A stretch of 64,000 nt of DNA from an uncultured Cellvibrionales bacterium. Lineage in GTDB: Bacteria; Pseudomonadota; Gammaproteobacteria; Pseudomonadales; Dasaniaceae. Position numbers and translations under genes: made by a program. Below are positions 45,277 through 55,970 of the stretch, piece after piece. The stretch lies in NCBI GenBank assembly GCA_913019905.1, contig CAJVZD010000010.1:62001-126000 (forward strand), given 5' to 3'. Position 1 is the first letter of the stretch. Each line of letters starts with the position of its first letter. The notes beneath the pieces were generated by a model that saw only the letters and a program-made list of their open reading frames with translations, did no database searches and was not told where the DNA came from.

Positions 45277-45661
45277 ACACTGGATAGTCAACCTGACGAA
45301 TAATCAATCCTTCTTGAAAAGTCAGAAAAATTGCCATTTTTAGGGCCGAGGTTCTGGCCGGCTTATTTACCCCCTCCTTTTTGGCCATCGTACCCTCAAA
45401 ATCAATCTCAAGTGCGACTCGGTCACCATCGCTCACAATATTGCTTACTACTATTTTTATAGACGGGAAAATTCGAGCAGCCTCCATGGCTGCCGCACGC
45501 AAGGTATCGATGCCTCCTCGTCGCCCCTTGGTTTGGCCGCTTATAGCCAACTCGATCCATTCACATTTGGGATGATAACAAGCATCTACCCAGCCCTGCG
45601 TATGAGCACAGTGCATTTCGATCATTTTGTAGGCAAGGTCTATATTTTCTTTATCACTCAT
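45266..45661 (-). CDS. SnoaL/NTF2-like protein
   Basis: The 131-residue protein fits the SnoaL-like/ketosteroid-isomerase cone fold: an N-terminal helix (AYKMIEMHC), WVDACYHPKCEWIELA with a conserved Trp, IKIVVSNIVSDGDRVALEIDFEGT, and FLTFQEGLIIRQVDYP at the end. Such proteins are enzymes or binders of polyketide/steroid-like small molecules, or have no known role. It stands alone. Its stop codon lies in a 19-bp duplication. Function cannot be told. Confidence 0.8.
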   Translation of the reverse strand: MSDKENIDLAYKMIEMHCAHTQGWVDACYHPKCEWIELAISGQTKGRRGGIDTLRAAAMEAARIFPSIKIVVSNIVSDGDRVALEIDFEGTMAKKEGVNKPARTSALKMAIFLTFQEGLIIRQVDYPVSVS

Positions 45662-45811
45662 CTTTATTCTCTACAGTAGTATTTTCGAACAACAATAAAT
45701 GTGATTACCAACGAATACGGTAAGCGGTTACTACGCTCTCAGTACCGATCATAGCTACTTTGCCAAAGCCCCGGCAACTACCTCTCGACAATACACTGAC
45801 TTTTTCTACAC

Positions 45812-45846
45812 CTGGCAACTGGCAACTGGCAACTGGCAACTGGCAA
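45812..45846. repeat. 7-bp tandem repeat (CTGGCAA), five copies
   Basis: Five perfect CTGGCAA units fill 45812-45846. They lie in the gap between the SnoaL-like gene start and the acyl-CoA synthetase end. Confidence 0.92.
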
Positions 45847-45949
45847 GCAATGATAAAAGCCAATAGACAGCTTATCGCCTGTCCCTACTGCACAACCTTA
45901 TAGACCCATTGATCTACAGCGACTGTTACTATCAGGTTTTATCGTCTGT

Positions 45950-47590
45950 CTAAATCGTGTTTTGTGCAATATTTTTCGCCCAGCGATAATCAGCTTTTCC
46001 ATTGGCACCGCGGGCGATCTGTTCAACAAAAATAAAAAATTTCGGACATTTATAGCGCGCAATATGTTTCTTACATTCCAGCTGTAAATCCTGCTCTGAA
46101 CAGACCGCGTCTTTTTTCAATTGCACGATTGCAACTACCTCGTTCCCCCACCGTTCGCTTGGTCTCGAACTAACCAGTACATCGACAACATCGGAATGCG
46201 CCGCAATCGCTTTTTCCACTTCCTCGGCGAATATTTTCTCGCCACCAGAATTAATCGTATTAGATTCCCGGCCGTGAAATTGGATGACATTATCGTCTAA
46301 CAGACTAACTTTATCTCCCGGCAAGGAATAACGAACCCCCATTATCTCGGGGAATGTTTTACGGGTTTTATTTTCGTCTTTAAGGTATCCCAATGGAACA
46401 TTGCCACGACTGGCAAACCACCCCAATCCCTCGTGTCCAGCTGCCAATGTTTTGTCCAGATTTTCGCTCAGCACCGCATTATATTTCGACATGACGAACT
46501 GACCTGTTTTAGCCCCATTCTTTTTACTGCTTGTATGGATTGCTTGTGGACCTGTTTCCGAAGACCCGACAGAATCGGTAATACGCACCTTGTCAATCGC
46601 CTTAATGAGCCCCATTTTAATGGGCTCCGTTAAGACTGCGCCGCCGTTTAAAAAATGCGTAATACTTGAAGTATCGTAAGTACGAGCCGTTAATTCCTCG
46701 AGCAGGGGTCTGCCAAAAGCATCACCAACCAAAGAAATGATGTTAACCTTTTCACGAGCAATAACGTCTAACAAGTTTTTTATATCCAGTTTATCAACCA
46801 CGTCCTGAATGACCACCGTATTTCCTCCGTGCCAGGCGTTCATTGCAATCCACTGGCCGGTACCGTGCATAAAAGGCGGAGTGGGTAGATATTTGTAACC
46901 TGGAGACTTTCGTGCAATCTCGGAGAATTCTGCCAAATCATCGATCAATGTGCCATCTCGTCGCCTTCCCCCAAGAGCTGCTGGCAGTATGTCGCTATGC
47001 CTCCATAAAACTCCTTTGGGCATTCCCGTCGTGCCACCCGTATATAGCATGTACAGGTCATCGGGAGAGTAGCTTATAGCAGGAATATTATCCGCCCCCA
47101 GAGCGAGAGCTCGCTCATACTCAAAAGCGCCCTCCAACAGGGGAGTGTTTGTTTCATCGTTGACTTGGACGAGGACTTTTTGCGATGGAATGTGATCAAG
47201 CAATTTGGCGACGACAGAGGCAAACCGTCCTTCATAAATTATTGCCTGAGTATCGGCATTGCTCAAGAGGTATCTTAACTCTTCTTCAACATAGCGGTAA
47301 TTAACGTTAAAAGGGACTGCTCTTGCCTTCATAACACCCATAGCGGACTCGAGATATTCGTTGCAATTATGCATGTAGAGAGCAACATGATCCTGACCGG
47401 ACTGCCAATTCTCAAGAGTGTTCCGACTTTGATGAAGGGTAACATCACAACTTAAAAGAAAATTCGCCAGCTGATTACTGCGCCGACTGAACTGTTGAAA
47501 AGTAAAACGTTTATCACGAAATACGACAGCTTCCCTATCGGGGACCTCGGAGGCAACAGCCTCAAATACCTCAACGAGATTAAAAGACAT
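45950..47590 (-). CDS. Acyl-CoA synthetase (AMP-binding, FadD-like)
   Basis: Activates a carboxylic acid to its CoA thioester with ATP. The protein (546 residues from the ATG at 47590, behind AAAAGG; an in-frame TTG is at 47611) shows the AMP-binding motif YTGGTTGMPKGVLW, GSSETGPQAIH, YSLPGDKVSLLDDN and INSGGEKIFAEEVE, the C-terminal hinge and Lys region ARGANGKADY. The last lysine motif is GKADY. The TGMPKGVLWRHSD form is common in FadD-like acyl-CoA synthetases of steroid and isoprenoid degraders. No close partner. Its substrate is unknown. Confidence 0.9.
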   Translation of the reverse strand: MSFNLVEVFEAVASEVPDREAVVFRDKRFTFQQFSRRSNQLANFLLSCDVTLHQSRNTLENWQSGQDHVALYMHNCNEYLESAMGVMKARAVPFNVNYRYVEEELRYLLSNADTQAIIYEGRFASVVAKLLDHIPSQKVLVQVNDETNTPLLEGAFEYERALALGADNIPAISYSPDDLYMLYTGGTTGMPKGVLWRHSDILPAALGGRRRDGTLIDDLAEFSEIARKSPGYKYLPTPPFMHGTGQWIAMNAWHGGNTVVIQDVVDKLDIKNLLDVIAREKVNIISLVGDAFGRPLLEELTARTYDTSSITHFLNGGAVLTEPIKMGLIKAIDKVRITDSVGSSETGPQAIHTSSKKNGAKTGQFVMSKYNAVLSENLDKTLAAGHEGLGWFASRGNVPLGYLKDENKTRKTFPEIMGVRYSLPGDKVSLLDDNVIQFHGRESNTINSGGEKIFAEEVEKAIAAHSDVVDVLVSSRPSERWGNEVVAIVQLKKDAVCSEQDLQLECKKHIARYKCPKFFIFVEQIARGANGKADYRWAKNIAQNTI

Positions 47591-47746
47591 AACAGAACGA
47601 CCTTTTGACAATGGGTTGAGAATCTAAACGGGGAATGATAACTGATAATTGATACCCAACGCGAAGTAGAAGTCTTTATTTTTTTTCAACAGTTTCAACC
47701 ATAAGGAGCTAACCGCTTTATCGGGCTAGTAGTCAGTGCTCTAACG

Positions 47747-49255
47747 TTAGGACTCGCCCCTATTAACGACTTTGTCTAACGGAAATATGGGCCTTCGAAC
47801 ATGTTTAAAAGTCAGCTGCGAGTAGTTGGAGGTACACACACCGACACCGGCACACTCAACGACAGCTCGCGCAATAGGCATAAAACCGACTCGATAATGA
47901 ATGCGACTTTTAAGCATCAGATATTTCCGAACAGAGGGATCGATACCGAGCGCGCGAAAACAACCGGGGTCAAACGGCTCTATATGACGGGAAATTACGA
48001 CGATGTCGACGGTGCCAACGGATAAAATGCCACAGAGCCCCATATTCATTTCCAAACCGCGAGACATCGCCACCGTGGCAGGAAACCGTCCGTTTGAGAG
48101 TAATTTCACCTCACCGGTAATTGTGATCGGTTTGCTTTGAACCTGCAAAGCAGGCATCGGCAGCTTACCGCCAAGAGATACTGTAATCTCGTTTCCGACT
48201 CCGGCAGCGACCATTTGATCCACAACTTCCGGGTCGTAAAATCCAAAAACAGCGACGTCATCAAGGCCCTGCCTGAATATTTCTCCTAAGACTTCTGTCG
48301 TATCCATCGTCCCGCCGGAGGCGGTATTGTCGTAGTGATCGAGTAGTAGAATCGGACCGTCATCAGAATCAGACGGCGAGCAAGCGAGTTGTCTAGCGCG
48401 GGCAACTGAATCTGCGAGAGTCTCAATTTCATAAACGAAAGATTGACGATGTTGCCAGGCTAGTTCCAGTAATTCGTCACACCAGCGCTGCCCTTGCAGG
48501 GGGTCATTGTCGGCGACGACAACCACTGAGAGGCCCGCATTGTTAATATCTGCATGAGGGAAACCGGTAAAAACACTCACCGCCAATGCGCCTTCAGATT
48601 CCAGTTCCCTTGCCCGTTTTTGCAACTCAGCGTTAGGGAAATCATCGGTACCCTGCCGCATTACGTGGGGTAACATAGGTGCATTGCCCCAAACCATGCT
48701 CGGGATTACAGTACCTGAAATAAATTTAAGAAGCGCACGACCGGCCCGCAGCCCAGTCTCATCCATATCCACGTGCGGATAAGTATGATATCCCGCCACA
48801 ATCGTCGAGTACTCAATGATTGCCGGGTATATATTGGCGTGCATATCAAGAGATACTGCTATCGGAACGTCGGGCGCTACCGCTCGTATGCGGCGTAACA
48901 ACTCGCCTTCACCATCCTCATAAGATCGCGTTACCATCGCGCCATGAAGATCAAGCATGATGGCGTCACAATCATCAATCTCCGCGACTATTCGCTCGGC
49001 GATATACTCGAAAGCCTCATCCTCTACTGGCCCCGAAGGCGCTGCACCCGCTGCAACGGGCACGGAGATATCGGCACCAGCTTCTAGAGCCGCCTGCAAA
49101 AAACCACCCATCGGGCTCGCTGTATTCGTAAATACTTGTATCGCTTCGGTACCCTGTAACGGTATATTACGACCATCCGAAAACCGCGCTAAATTAGTCG
49201 TAACAGGTGAGAAAGTGTTGGTCTCATGGCTCATTTGGGCGATAACAATACGCAT
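47747..49255 (-). CDS. M81 family metallopeptidase (MlrC-like)
   Basis: The 502-residue protein starts IVIAQMSHETNTFSPVTT, the MlrC signature, and continues with GPVEDEAFEYIAERIV, AIMLDLHGAMVTRSYEDGEGELL and SLDMHANIYP. The His/Asp residues in HETNTFS, DLHGAM and LDMHAN are the likely zinc ligands. MlrC was first found in microcystin degradation, but most homologues occur far from mlr genes and hydrolyse other substrates, unknown here. No mlrA or mlrB gene is in the window. It diverges from the aldehyde dehydrogenase gene. Confidence 0.9.
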   Translation of the reverse strand: MRIVIAQMSHETNTFSPVTTNLARFSDGRNIPLQGTEAIQVFTNTASPMGGFLQAALEAGADISVPVAAGAAPSGPVEDEAFEYIAERIVAEIDDCDAIMLDLHGAMVTRSYEDGEGELLRRIRAVAPDVPIAVSLDMHANIYPAIIEYSTIVAGYHTYPHVDMDETGLRAGRALLKFISGTVIPSMVWGNAPMLPHVMRQGTDDFPNAELQKRARELESEGALAVSVFTGFPHADINNAGLSVVVVADNDPLQGQRWCDELLELAWQHRQSFVYEIETLADSVARARQLACSPSDSDDGPILLLDHYDNTASGGTMDTTEVLGEIFRQGLDDVAVFGFYDPEVVDQMVAAGVGNEITVSLGGKLPMPALQVQSKPITITGEVKLLSNGRFPATVAMSRGLEMNMGLCGILSVGTVDIVVISRHIEPFDPGCFRALGIDPSVRKYLMLKSRIHYRVGFMPIARAVVECAGVGVCTSNYSQLTFKHVRRPIFPLDKVVNRGES

Positions 49256-49535
49256 TCAAGATACCAGAATAAGAAAATTTGCGAAAAGTAAGTAACTTCA
49301 GATAAAGCGACGTTACAACAGAAAACCACCGGTTTTGTAACGACCAGTTTAGTCTATTACTATTGATTTTTCTGGGATGTTAAGAGTAATTAAAATCGAC
49401 ATTCATCAATAATTTTTAGCGACCGAACAATATTATCGATAATTCTCATAATAGCCGTGGGATAATGGTTGAAATACAGTCGATAAGTGATCAGGATTAG
49501 TCTATTAACATTACATTCTTTTACGGAGAAGCCCA

Positions 49536-50993
49536 ATGAATATTGCACATAACAATAATATCGCGGACTTAGATGAACTCTCAGCTCGAATGCAGGCGAT
49601 TTTAGCAAAACAAAAATCAGCACATATCGCGGACGGCGCCTGGAGCGCTGAAAAGCGAATTGATATGCTGGACCGGGCTATCGATGCGGTTTTTAAGTAT
49701 AAAGACGATATTCCAAAAGTTCTTTCTGAGGATTTTGGCCACCGTTCACATGAAGCTTCATCCTTCACCGACGTTATGAGCTGTATAACCACGCTAAAAG
49801 ACGCAAAAAAACAGGTCGCAAAGTGGATGAAGCCGCAAAAGCGAAAAGTCATGTTTCCCTTGGGACTGTTAGGTGCAAAAGGGCGAGTTGACTATGTTCC
49901 GAAAGGCACAGTTGGTGTCATCAGTCCCTGGAATTTTCCCGTAAACCTGACTTTCACACCGCTGGCTGGTATTTTTGCAGCGGGCAACCGAGTCATGATT
50001 AAACCCTCCGAATTCACACCTGCTACCTCAGATTTGATGGCACAGATGATTTCAGAGTTTTATGATGAAGCGGAAGCCGCCGTTATTACAGGAGGGCCTG
50101 AAGTCGGGCAAGTCTTTACTGGTTTGGCATTTGACCATCTATTATTTACCGGCGCGACCGGTATTGCCAAACATGTCATGAGAGCCGCCGCGGAAAACCT
50201 GGTGCCATTAACCCTGGAGCTGGGTGGTAAGTCACCGGTTGTTATTGAAGACGACGCGGATATAGAGATGGCAGCGGCAAGAATCATGACTGGCAAGACA
50301 CTCAATGCCGGTCAAATATGCCTCGCTCCGGATTATGTTTTGGTACCGGAAAACAAAATGAACGCTTTTGTCGAAAAGTCAAAGCAGTCAGTGACCACCA
50401 TGTTCCCCTCTCTGATGGACAACCCTGACTACACGTCAGTCATCAACGAACGTCACTATGACCGTCTTCAATCCTATATTGCCGACGCCAAAGAAAAGGG
50501 TGCAGAAGTGGTTGAAATCAATCCATCGAACGAGGATTTCTCTCAACAGGAAAACTTTAAGATCCCTCCCACATTGGTGTTAAACCCAACTGATGATATG
50601 AAAATTATGCAAGAGGAAATTTTTGGGCCCCTACTGCCGATCAAATCTTACAACAATGTAAACGAAGCCGTGGATTATATAAACGACCACGACCGTCCGT
50701 TAGGGCTTTACTATTTCGGCAATGACAAAGCGAAAACAAGCAACGTAGTCGACAGAACAACGTCGGGCGGTGTCACTGTCAATGACGTGGTTATGCACGT
50801 GGCTCAAGAAGACATGCCATTCGGAGGAATTGGCCCAAGCGGTATGGGTTCGTATCATGGACACGATGGATTTTTGGAATTCAGTCATACCAAAACCGTT
50901 TTTACTCAATCAAAAAGTAAGCTGGTTGAAGTCGCCGCGCCTCCCTACGGAGATAAAATCCGGAAAATGCTGAAAATGCAAATTAAGAAATAG
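49536..50993 (+). CDS. calB: Aldehyde dehydrogenase, coniferyl-aldehyde type
   Basis: Oxidises an aromatic or aliphatic aldehyde to the acid with NAD(P). The 485-residue protein has the ALDH marks: GVISPWNFPVNLTF, LELGGKSPVVI (E228) and NAGQICLAPDYVLV with catalytic C262. The N-terminus (WSAEKRIDMLDRAIDAVFKYKDDI and EDFGHRSHEASSFTDV) is that of the coniferyl-aldehyde dehydrogenase subgroup, which also takes long-chain aldehydes. GGAG lies before the ATG. An AMP-binding acyl-CoA synthetase gene follows 104 bp downstream, so aldehyde to acid to acyl-CoA is a natural route. The gene symbol is by subgroup similarity; activity is not tested. Confidence 0.85.
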   Translation: MNIAHNNNIADLDELSARMQAILAKQKSAHIADGAWSAEKRIDMLDRAIDAVFKYKDDIPKVLSEDFGHRSHEASSFTDVMSCITTLKDAKKQVAKWMKPQKRKVMFPLGLLGAKGRVDYVPKGTVGVISPWNFPVNLTFTPLAGIFAAGNRVMIKPSEFTPATSDLMAQMISEFYDEAEAAVITGGPEVGQVFTGLAFDHLLFTGATGIAKHVMRAAAENLVPLTLELGGKSPVVIEDDADIEMAAARIMTGKTLNAGQICLAPDYVLVPENKMNAFVEKSKQSVTTMFPSLMDNPDYTSVINERHYDRLQSYIADAKEKGAEVVEINPSNEDFSQQENFKIPPTLVLNPTDDMKIMQEEIFGPLLPIKSYNNVNEAVDYINDHDRPLGLYYFGNDKAKTSNVVDRTTSGGVTVNDVVMHVAQEDMPFGGIGPSGMGSYHGHDGFLEFSHTKTVFTQSKSKLVEVAAPPYGDKIRKMLKMQIKK

Positions 50994-51097
50994 CCGAACG
51001 CTGACTTTTTTCAGCTGATGCCAGCGGCTTGCTGCTGGCACATCTAAAGCCGCAATAACAAGCGGCAATAACAACCATCGGAACAGGGAAAGCCTAG

Positions 51098-52783
51098 ATG
51101 CCTGAAACTTCGAACAGTGACAGTTTAAGCTATGCTTCCGGCTCAACTGAAAATGCACTGTGGACGGACTGTATCGGCCAAGCACTGGAAAACGCGGTCG
51201 AATTATACGGCGACAACGAAGCGCTGGTGAGCTGTCACCAAAATATCCGCTGGACCTACACTCAATTCAATGCAGAAGTCGACAAAGTCGCCGCCGGTCT
51301 GGTCGCATTGGGCTTGGGAAAAGGTGATCGTATAGGCATATGGTCACCAAACAACGCGGAGTGGATCGTCACGCAGTTTGCAACGGCTAAAGCGGGCTTG
51401 ATTTTAGTGACGATCAACCCCGCTTACCGATTGTCTGAACTTGAATACGCGCTAAACAAAGTCGAATGCAAAGCCATTGTCTTGGCTCACCAATTCAAAA
51501 CCTCCAATTATGTACAAATGATTGAAGGCTTGGCACCGGAAATTTCCGACTGTCAACCAGGCCAATTGCAATCAAAGAAAATCCCTCACCTCGAACTGGC
51601 TATTGTAATCGCTGATGAAGCGCCCCCGGGGTTTATGACTTTTGAGGATATAGCGAACAGTGCCAATCAACAGTCCATAGCACAACTGGAAACTAGAAAA
51701 GCACAATTATCCTGTGACGACCCTATCAATATTCAATTCACCTCCGGAACAACGGGATTTCCTAAAGGAGCAACACTGACTCATAAGAATATTCTTAACA
51801 ATGGCCGCAACGTGGCCGTATGCCAAGATCTTACAGATCAGGACCGCCTTTGTATTCCCGTACCCCTGTACCATTGCTTTGGTATGGTTATGGGCGTCCT
51901 CGGTTGTGTGAGCCATGGCGCGACGATGGTATTGCCTTCAGAAGCATTTGAACCCGCCACCGTATTACAGGCCGTTGCATCGGAAAAATGTACTTCTCTC
52001 TACGGAGTACCGACCATGTTTATCGCCGAATTGGGACTTCCAACCATCGCTGAGTTCGACTTGAGTACATTACGCACGGGCGTTATGGCCGGCTCTCCCT
52101 GTCCGACCGAAACAATGAAACAGGTATTAGACATTATGCATATGCGGGATGTGACAATCGCGTACGGTATGACCGAAACAAGTCCGGTAAGTATGCAAAC
52201 TATTGCTACCGACAGTTTTGAAAAGCGGGTCAGCACCGTCGGTAAAGTTCACCCCCACGTTGAAGTAAAAATCCTCGACGATACGGGTAACATTGTTCCT
52301 TACGGGGTCCAGGGGGAATTTTGCACCCGTGGTTATAGCGTCATGTCCGGCTATTGGGGCGACGAACAAAAAACAAGCGAATCTATCGACAGTGACAAAT
52401 GGATGCATACTGGCGACTTAGCCACAATGGATGACCAAGGTTATGTCTGCATCACAGGCAGACTTAAAGACATGATTATTCGCGGCGGAGAAAATGTCTA
52501 TCCACGAGAAATTGAAGAGTTTTTGTATCGACATCCGAAAATTCAAGACGTGCAGGTATTCGGCGTTCCCGATGAAAAATACGGAGAAGAAATCTGTGCC
52601 TGGGTGGTATTAAAAAATAGCGAAAAATCCTCACTAGGGGAAATAAAAGATTTCTGTGCCGGTCAAATCGCCCATTATAAGGTGCCCAGATACGTGAAGT
52701 TTGTGGAGGAGTTCCCTATGACCGTCACCGGGAAGATACAAAAATTTGTGATGCGAGACAAAATGGTGAATGAAAACGCTTAA
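51098..52783 (+). CDS. Fatty acyl-CoA synthetase (AMP-binding)
   Basis: The 561-residue enzyme activates fatty acids to acyl-CoA. Motifs: [17 protein letters not shown] (P-loop), [46 protein letters not shown] and the final [11 protein letters not shown] lysine. Its N-terminus ([23 protein letters not shown]) and full set of motifs are those of the medium/long-chain FadD subgroup. It follows the aldehyde dehydrogenase gene and may take its product. AGGGAAAGCC lies before the ATG. Chain length preference is not predictable. Confidence 0.92.
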   Translation: MPETSNSDSLSYASGSTENALWTDCIGQALENAVELYGDNEALVSCHQNIRWTYTQFNAEVDKVAAGLVALGLGKGDRIGIWSPNNAEWIVTQFATAKAGLILVTINPAYRLSELEYALNKVECKAIVLAHQFKTSNYVQMIEGLAPEISDCQPGQLQSKKIPHLELAIVIADEAPPGFMTFEDIANSANQQSIAQLETRKAQLSCDDPINIQFTSGTTGFPKGATLTHKNILNNGRNVAVCQDLTDQDRLCIPVPLYHCFGMVMGVLGCVSHGATMVLPSEAFEPATVLQAVASEKCTSLYGVPTMFIAELGLPTIAEFDLSTLRTGVMAGSPCPTETMKQVLDIMHMRDVTIAYGMTETSPVSMQTIATDSFEKRVSTVGKVHPHVEVKILDDTGNIVPYGVQGEFCTRGYSVMSGYWGDEQKTSESIDSDKWMHTGDLATMDDQGYVCITGRLKDMIIRGGENVYPREIEEFLYRHPKIQDVQVFGVPDEKYGEEICAWVVLKNSEKSSLGEIKDFCAGQIAHYKVPRYVKFVEEFPMTVTGKIQKFVMRDKMVNENA

Positions 52784-53120
52784 CCGGCGTGCGAGTAATG
52801 GATATTTTATGAAGTAACACAATAGCCGGATTTTCGAGTATTGTCAGCCTGGTCCCGAGCATTTGAGACTTCCAGATTCATGCCCTTAGCAGGAGGCCAC
52901 CATCATCAGTTCTTTGCTCGTCTGAAAATTCGCGTATTTCTAAGGCTAAATCACTATCTACCACAGATTGATAGCAGGAAGGAGCGTTAGAGGAAAAAGG
53001 TAGAAAAACTAGCCGAATCGTCTTTCCTGCCTATGACCAGTCTTCGCTAGGAATTTTATCTCTACTCCCATCTGATAGGCTATAATGAAGTGCTGAACTT
53101 TCCAATTCACAATAACCGGA
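52784..53120. other. Gap between acyl-CoA synthetase and hybrid kinase genes
   Basis: About 340 bp with no supported gene; it holds the TATAAT noted separately and no clear terminator hairpin. Confidence 0.5.
53081..53086 (+). promoter_or_regulatory. Possible -10 box for the hybrid kinase gene
   Basis: A perfect TATAAT stands 35 bp before the kinase start codon. The -35 region at the correct distance (TCTCTA area) is poor, so the promoter would need an activator or an extended -10. Confidence 0.35.
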
Positions 53121-55883
53121 TTGAATGTGTTTTATAGAAATAAATTACGCGATAATTCCTACTCTTTTCCAAAGCTTCGATTTTTTTCGGTAACTTTTCT
53201 GTTCCCTTTCATTTTTCTCCAAGGTATCACGACCTCGGTATATGGGCAGGAAGTCACACCCGAAGCGATTAAGTCCGCTTTGACGTTTGAGTTTATCAGA
53301 TACATCAAGTGGCCAAATGATTCCGCTATACCTCAATTTCAATTGGCTTTCATCGGCAAGGACGAGAAATTACTCGGTGAGTTAAAAAAAGGGGCGAAAG
53401 CCCTGAAAATCCGCGGCCGCAATGTCAAGATATCTTCTTTATCTGCCGGAAAAATTGACGGGGATCGTTTTCAGATAGTCTTCGTCAGCACTGATGCAAA
53501 CCGCAACATGCCTGAACTGGCAAAAAAATTACGGCGTACAGAAACACTTATCATCAGCGATAACAATCAATTCAAACAGGACTTCATGCTCAACATTATA
53601 CCCAATGACAATACACTGTCTTTTGAAGTAAATCGTAGCAATGTTGTCTATGAACTATTAGAAATGGATAAGGATATATTGTTTCTGGGTGGTAGCGAAC
53701 TCGACATAGCGGAACTGTTTCGCGTTAATGAAGATAGCCTTAACGCCGTAAAAGACAGTCTCGCAATTCAACAATCTTTGCTTGAAGAGAAAAATCGCGA
53801 ATTGCGCGCTCAATCCCAAAAATTTGAACGACAGCAAAAGCAATTAGCTGAGAACAGTCGTGAACTGTTAAAGAAAACTCAGCTCATAGAAAATAAAGAA
53901 CAGGAGTTAACGGTTTTATCAAAACAATTTGGAGTCACCGCTAATCTGCTAATGGAGAGCACTTCCGAACTAGACAGTAACCAAGCGCGGTTGGAAGACA
54001 GTCTTAAAACCCTGGAGGGGCAAGAGGAGTTTGTCGCTGCCATGGAAAAAAATATAGACGAGAAGAAAAGTATTTTAGATACGCTGGAAAGAGATCTAGC
54101 CCAACAACGGGGTAAGAATATCGAGCAAAGCGCAACCATTTCTTCTCAGCGAGACTGGCTCGTTATTCTGGGGATTGGATTAGGCGCTTTTTCACTTTTA
54201 ACATTGGCTATTGTCCTGATTAATCAGGCACGAAAAAAGGCCAATTTACAGCTAGTAAGTGCCACTGAAGCACTGTCGATTGCCAAAGAGGAAGCGGAAG
54301 ATGCGAACCGAGCTAAAAGTCTTTTTCTTGCAAAAATGAGCCACGAGATACGTACTCCAATGAGCGGTGTTCTCGGCATGTCTGAACTATTAGGTGACAT
54401 GGACTTAAACTACCAACAACGCCGTTACAATGATGTCATCCTCGCCTCTGGCCAAACATTACTCACGGTACTCAATGATATCCTCGACTATTCCAAAATA
54501 GAAGCGGGGAAAATGGACATTGAAAGCATTCCGATTAATATACAAAAGCTGGTATGGGAAGTACTGAAAATATTTCGAATAGATAACGATAAACAGCATA
54601 TTCTCTTAATGTCTGATATCGCGCCAACACTTCCGACCTTTGTGATTGGAGATCCGACCCGCTTACGCCAGATATTGATAAATTTGGTGAGCAATGCCTT
54701 GAAATTTACCGATAAAGGAGAAGTCTCTGTTATCGTAGAACCCCTGGCCAACGAGCAAGACATGGTGATGTTTTCTGTTCGGGATACGGGTACAGGATTG
54801 ACCAGCGAACAACAGGGGAGATTATTTACCGCCTTTACACAAGCTGATTCATCAACAACTAGAAAATATGGAGGAACCGGTTTAGGCCTAACAATTTGCC
54901 AACAGCTCGCACATTTAATGGGTGGCAGTATCGGCGTTAACAGTGAACTGAACATCGGCTCCACGTTCTGGGTAAAAATAAGACTGCCAGTTGATTCATC
55001 AGCTATACCCAACAGGGAGAGTGAAAATGAAGGTTTCATTGGGAAGAAGCTACTCATTGTCGATGACAATACCAGCTATGGCGAGCTTCTGAAAAAATAC
55101 GCCGAGAGGCATGGAATATTCGCTGAATATGTTGAGACTACGGAGCAGGCATTTCAAGCCCTAAGCTTAGCTTATCAGCAACAAAAACCCTTCGATTTAG
55201 TCGTGTCTGACCTCAATATCCTCCCTAATGACGGCCTCTCATTCGCCAAAGATTTAGCGGCAACGGATCAATTCGCGGATATTCCCCTGGTAATATTAAC
55301 CGCCTCGAGCATTCCACCGAAACAGGAAGATTTCGGCCGTACTAATATTGTACTCGCCAGTGATAAACCCCTCGTTGAATACGAATTTTTGGAAATCATA
55401 GGTCGCGGGCTCGGTGACAAACCGCAGAAATTAGCGGCCGGCCAGACTGAAAAACCGGATGACAAAACGAAGGAAACAGTTTCCCCCTTAAGTATTCTTG
55501 TGGCCGAAGACAATCCCGTTGTGCGTCAAGTTATGAAGGGTATATTGGCTAAATGCAATCAAACGCCAATATTCTCGATCAATGGTCTGGAGGCGGTAGA
55601 GGAAGTGAAGTCCGCCAATAAGCCCTTTGATCTGATATTTATGGATTGCGAAATGCCTGAAATGGACGGTTTAACAGCAAGCAGTGAAATTCGTCAGTGG
55701 GAGTCGGATAACAGTAAACCACGCACACCAATCATCGCTCTAACGGCACATGTTTTAGAAGAACAAATTCAACGCTGTAAAGATAGCGGCATGGACGAGT
55801 TTATGGTGAAACCCGTGGATATCGCGTCGGTATTAAATGTGATTTCTGAAATGTCCCGCAAGAAATCTACCTCGACCATATAA
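53121..55883 (+). CDS. Hybrid sensor histidine kinase with periplasmic YfiR (DUF4154) domain
   Basis: The 920-residue protein has, in order: signal or anchor (about 20-40), a YfiR/DUF4154 domain (about 42-195; [15 protein letters not shown]), a long coiled coil (about 205-340), a membrane helix (about 346-368), a HisKA box with phospho-His H408 ([10 protein letters not shown]), an ATPase domain (NALKF, DTGTGL, GGTGLGL), a receiver with D697 and a second receiver with D842. YfiR in Pseudomonas is a periplasmic inhibitor of a diguanylate cyclase; here it is built into a kinase as its sensor. No HPt domain is present, so a separate HPt protein is needed for phosphorelay. The start is TTG at 53121 or GTG at 53127; no in-frame ATG lies near. 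Confidence 0.9.
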   Translation: MNVFYRNKLRDNSYSFPKLRFFSVTFLFPFIFLQGITTSVYGQEVTPEAIKSALTFEFIRYIKWPNDSAIPQFQLAFIGKDEKLLGELKKGAKALKIRGRNVKISSLSAGKIDGDRFQIVFVSTDANRNMPELAKKLRRTETLIISDNNQFKQDFMLNIIPNDNTLSFEVNRSNVVYELLEMDKDILFLGGSELDIAELFRVNEDSLNAVKDSLAIQQSLLEEKNRELRAQSQKFERQQKQLAENSRELLKKTQLIENKEQELTVLSKQFGVTANLLMESTSELDSNQARLEDSLKTLEGQEEFVAAMEKNIDEKKSILDTLERDLAQQRGKNIEQSATISSQRDWLVILGIGLGAFSLLTLAIVLINQARKKANLQLVSATEALSIAKEEAEDANRAKSLFLAKMSHEIRTPMSGVLGMSELLGDMDLNYQQRRYNDVILASGQTLLTVLNDILDYSKIEAGKMDIESIPINIQKLVWEVLKIFRIDNDKQHILLMSDIAPTLPTFVIGDPTRLRQILINLVSNALKFTDKGEVSVIVEPLANEQDMVMFSVRDTGTGLTSEQQGRLFTAFTQADSSTTRKYGGTGLGLTICQQLAHLMGGSIGVNSELNIGSTFWVKIRLPVDSSAIPNRESENEGFIGKKLLIVDDNTSYGELLKKYAERHGIFAEYVETTEQAFQALSLAYQQQKPFDLVVSDLNILPNDGLSFAKDLAATDQFADIPLVILTASSIPPKQEDFGRTNIVLASDKPLVEYEFLEIIGRGLGDKPQKLAAGQTEKPDDKTKETVSPLSILVAEDNPVVRQVMKGILAKCNQTPIFSINGLEAVEEVKSANKPFDLIFMDCEMPEMDGLTASSEIRQWESDNSKPRTPIIALTAHVLEEQIQRCKDSGMDEFMVKPVDIASVLNVISEMSRKKSTSTI

Positions 55884-55970
55884 CGAGGCTTTCAGACCTA
55901 AGAAGGTCACGGTAACGCCAAACAATTTCAAGTTCATCTAAAGTAACTTTCAAGAAGTACGGATTATTCT

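Noticed and set aside
47747-49255. Microcystin-degradation cluster
   Set aside because: Only an MlrC-type gene is here, with no mlrA or mlrB; such genes are common outside that pathway.
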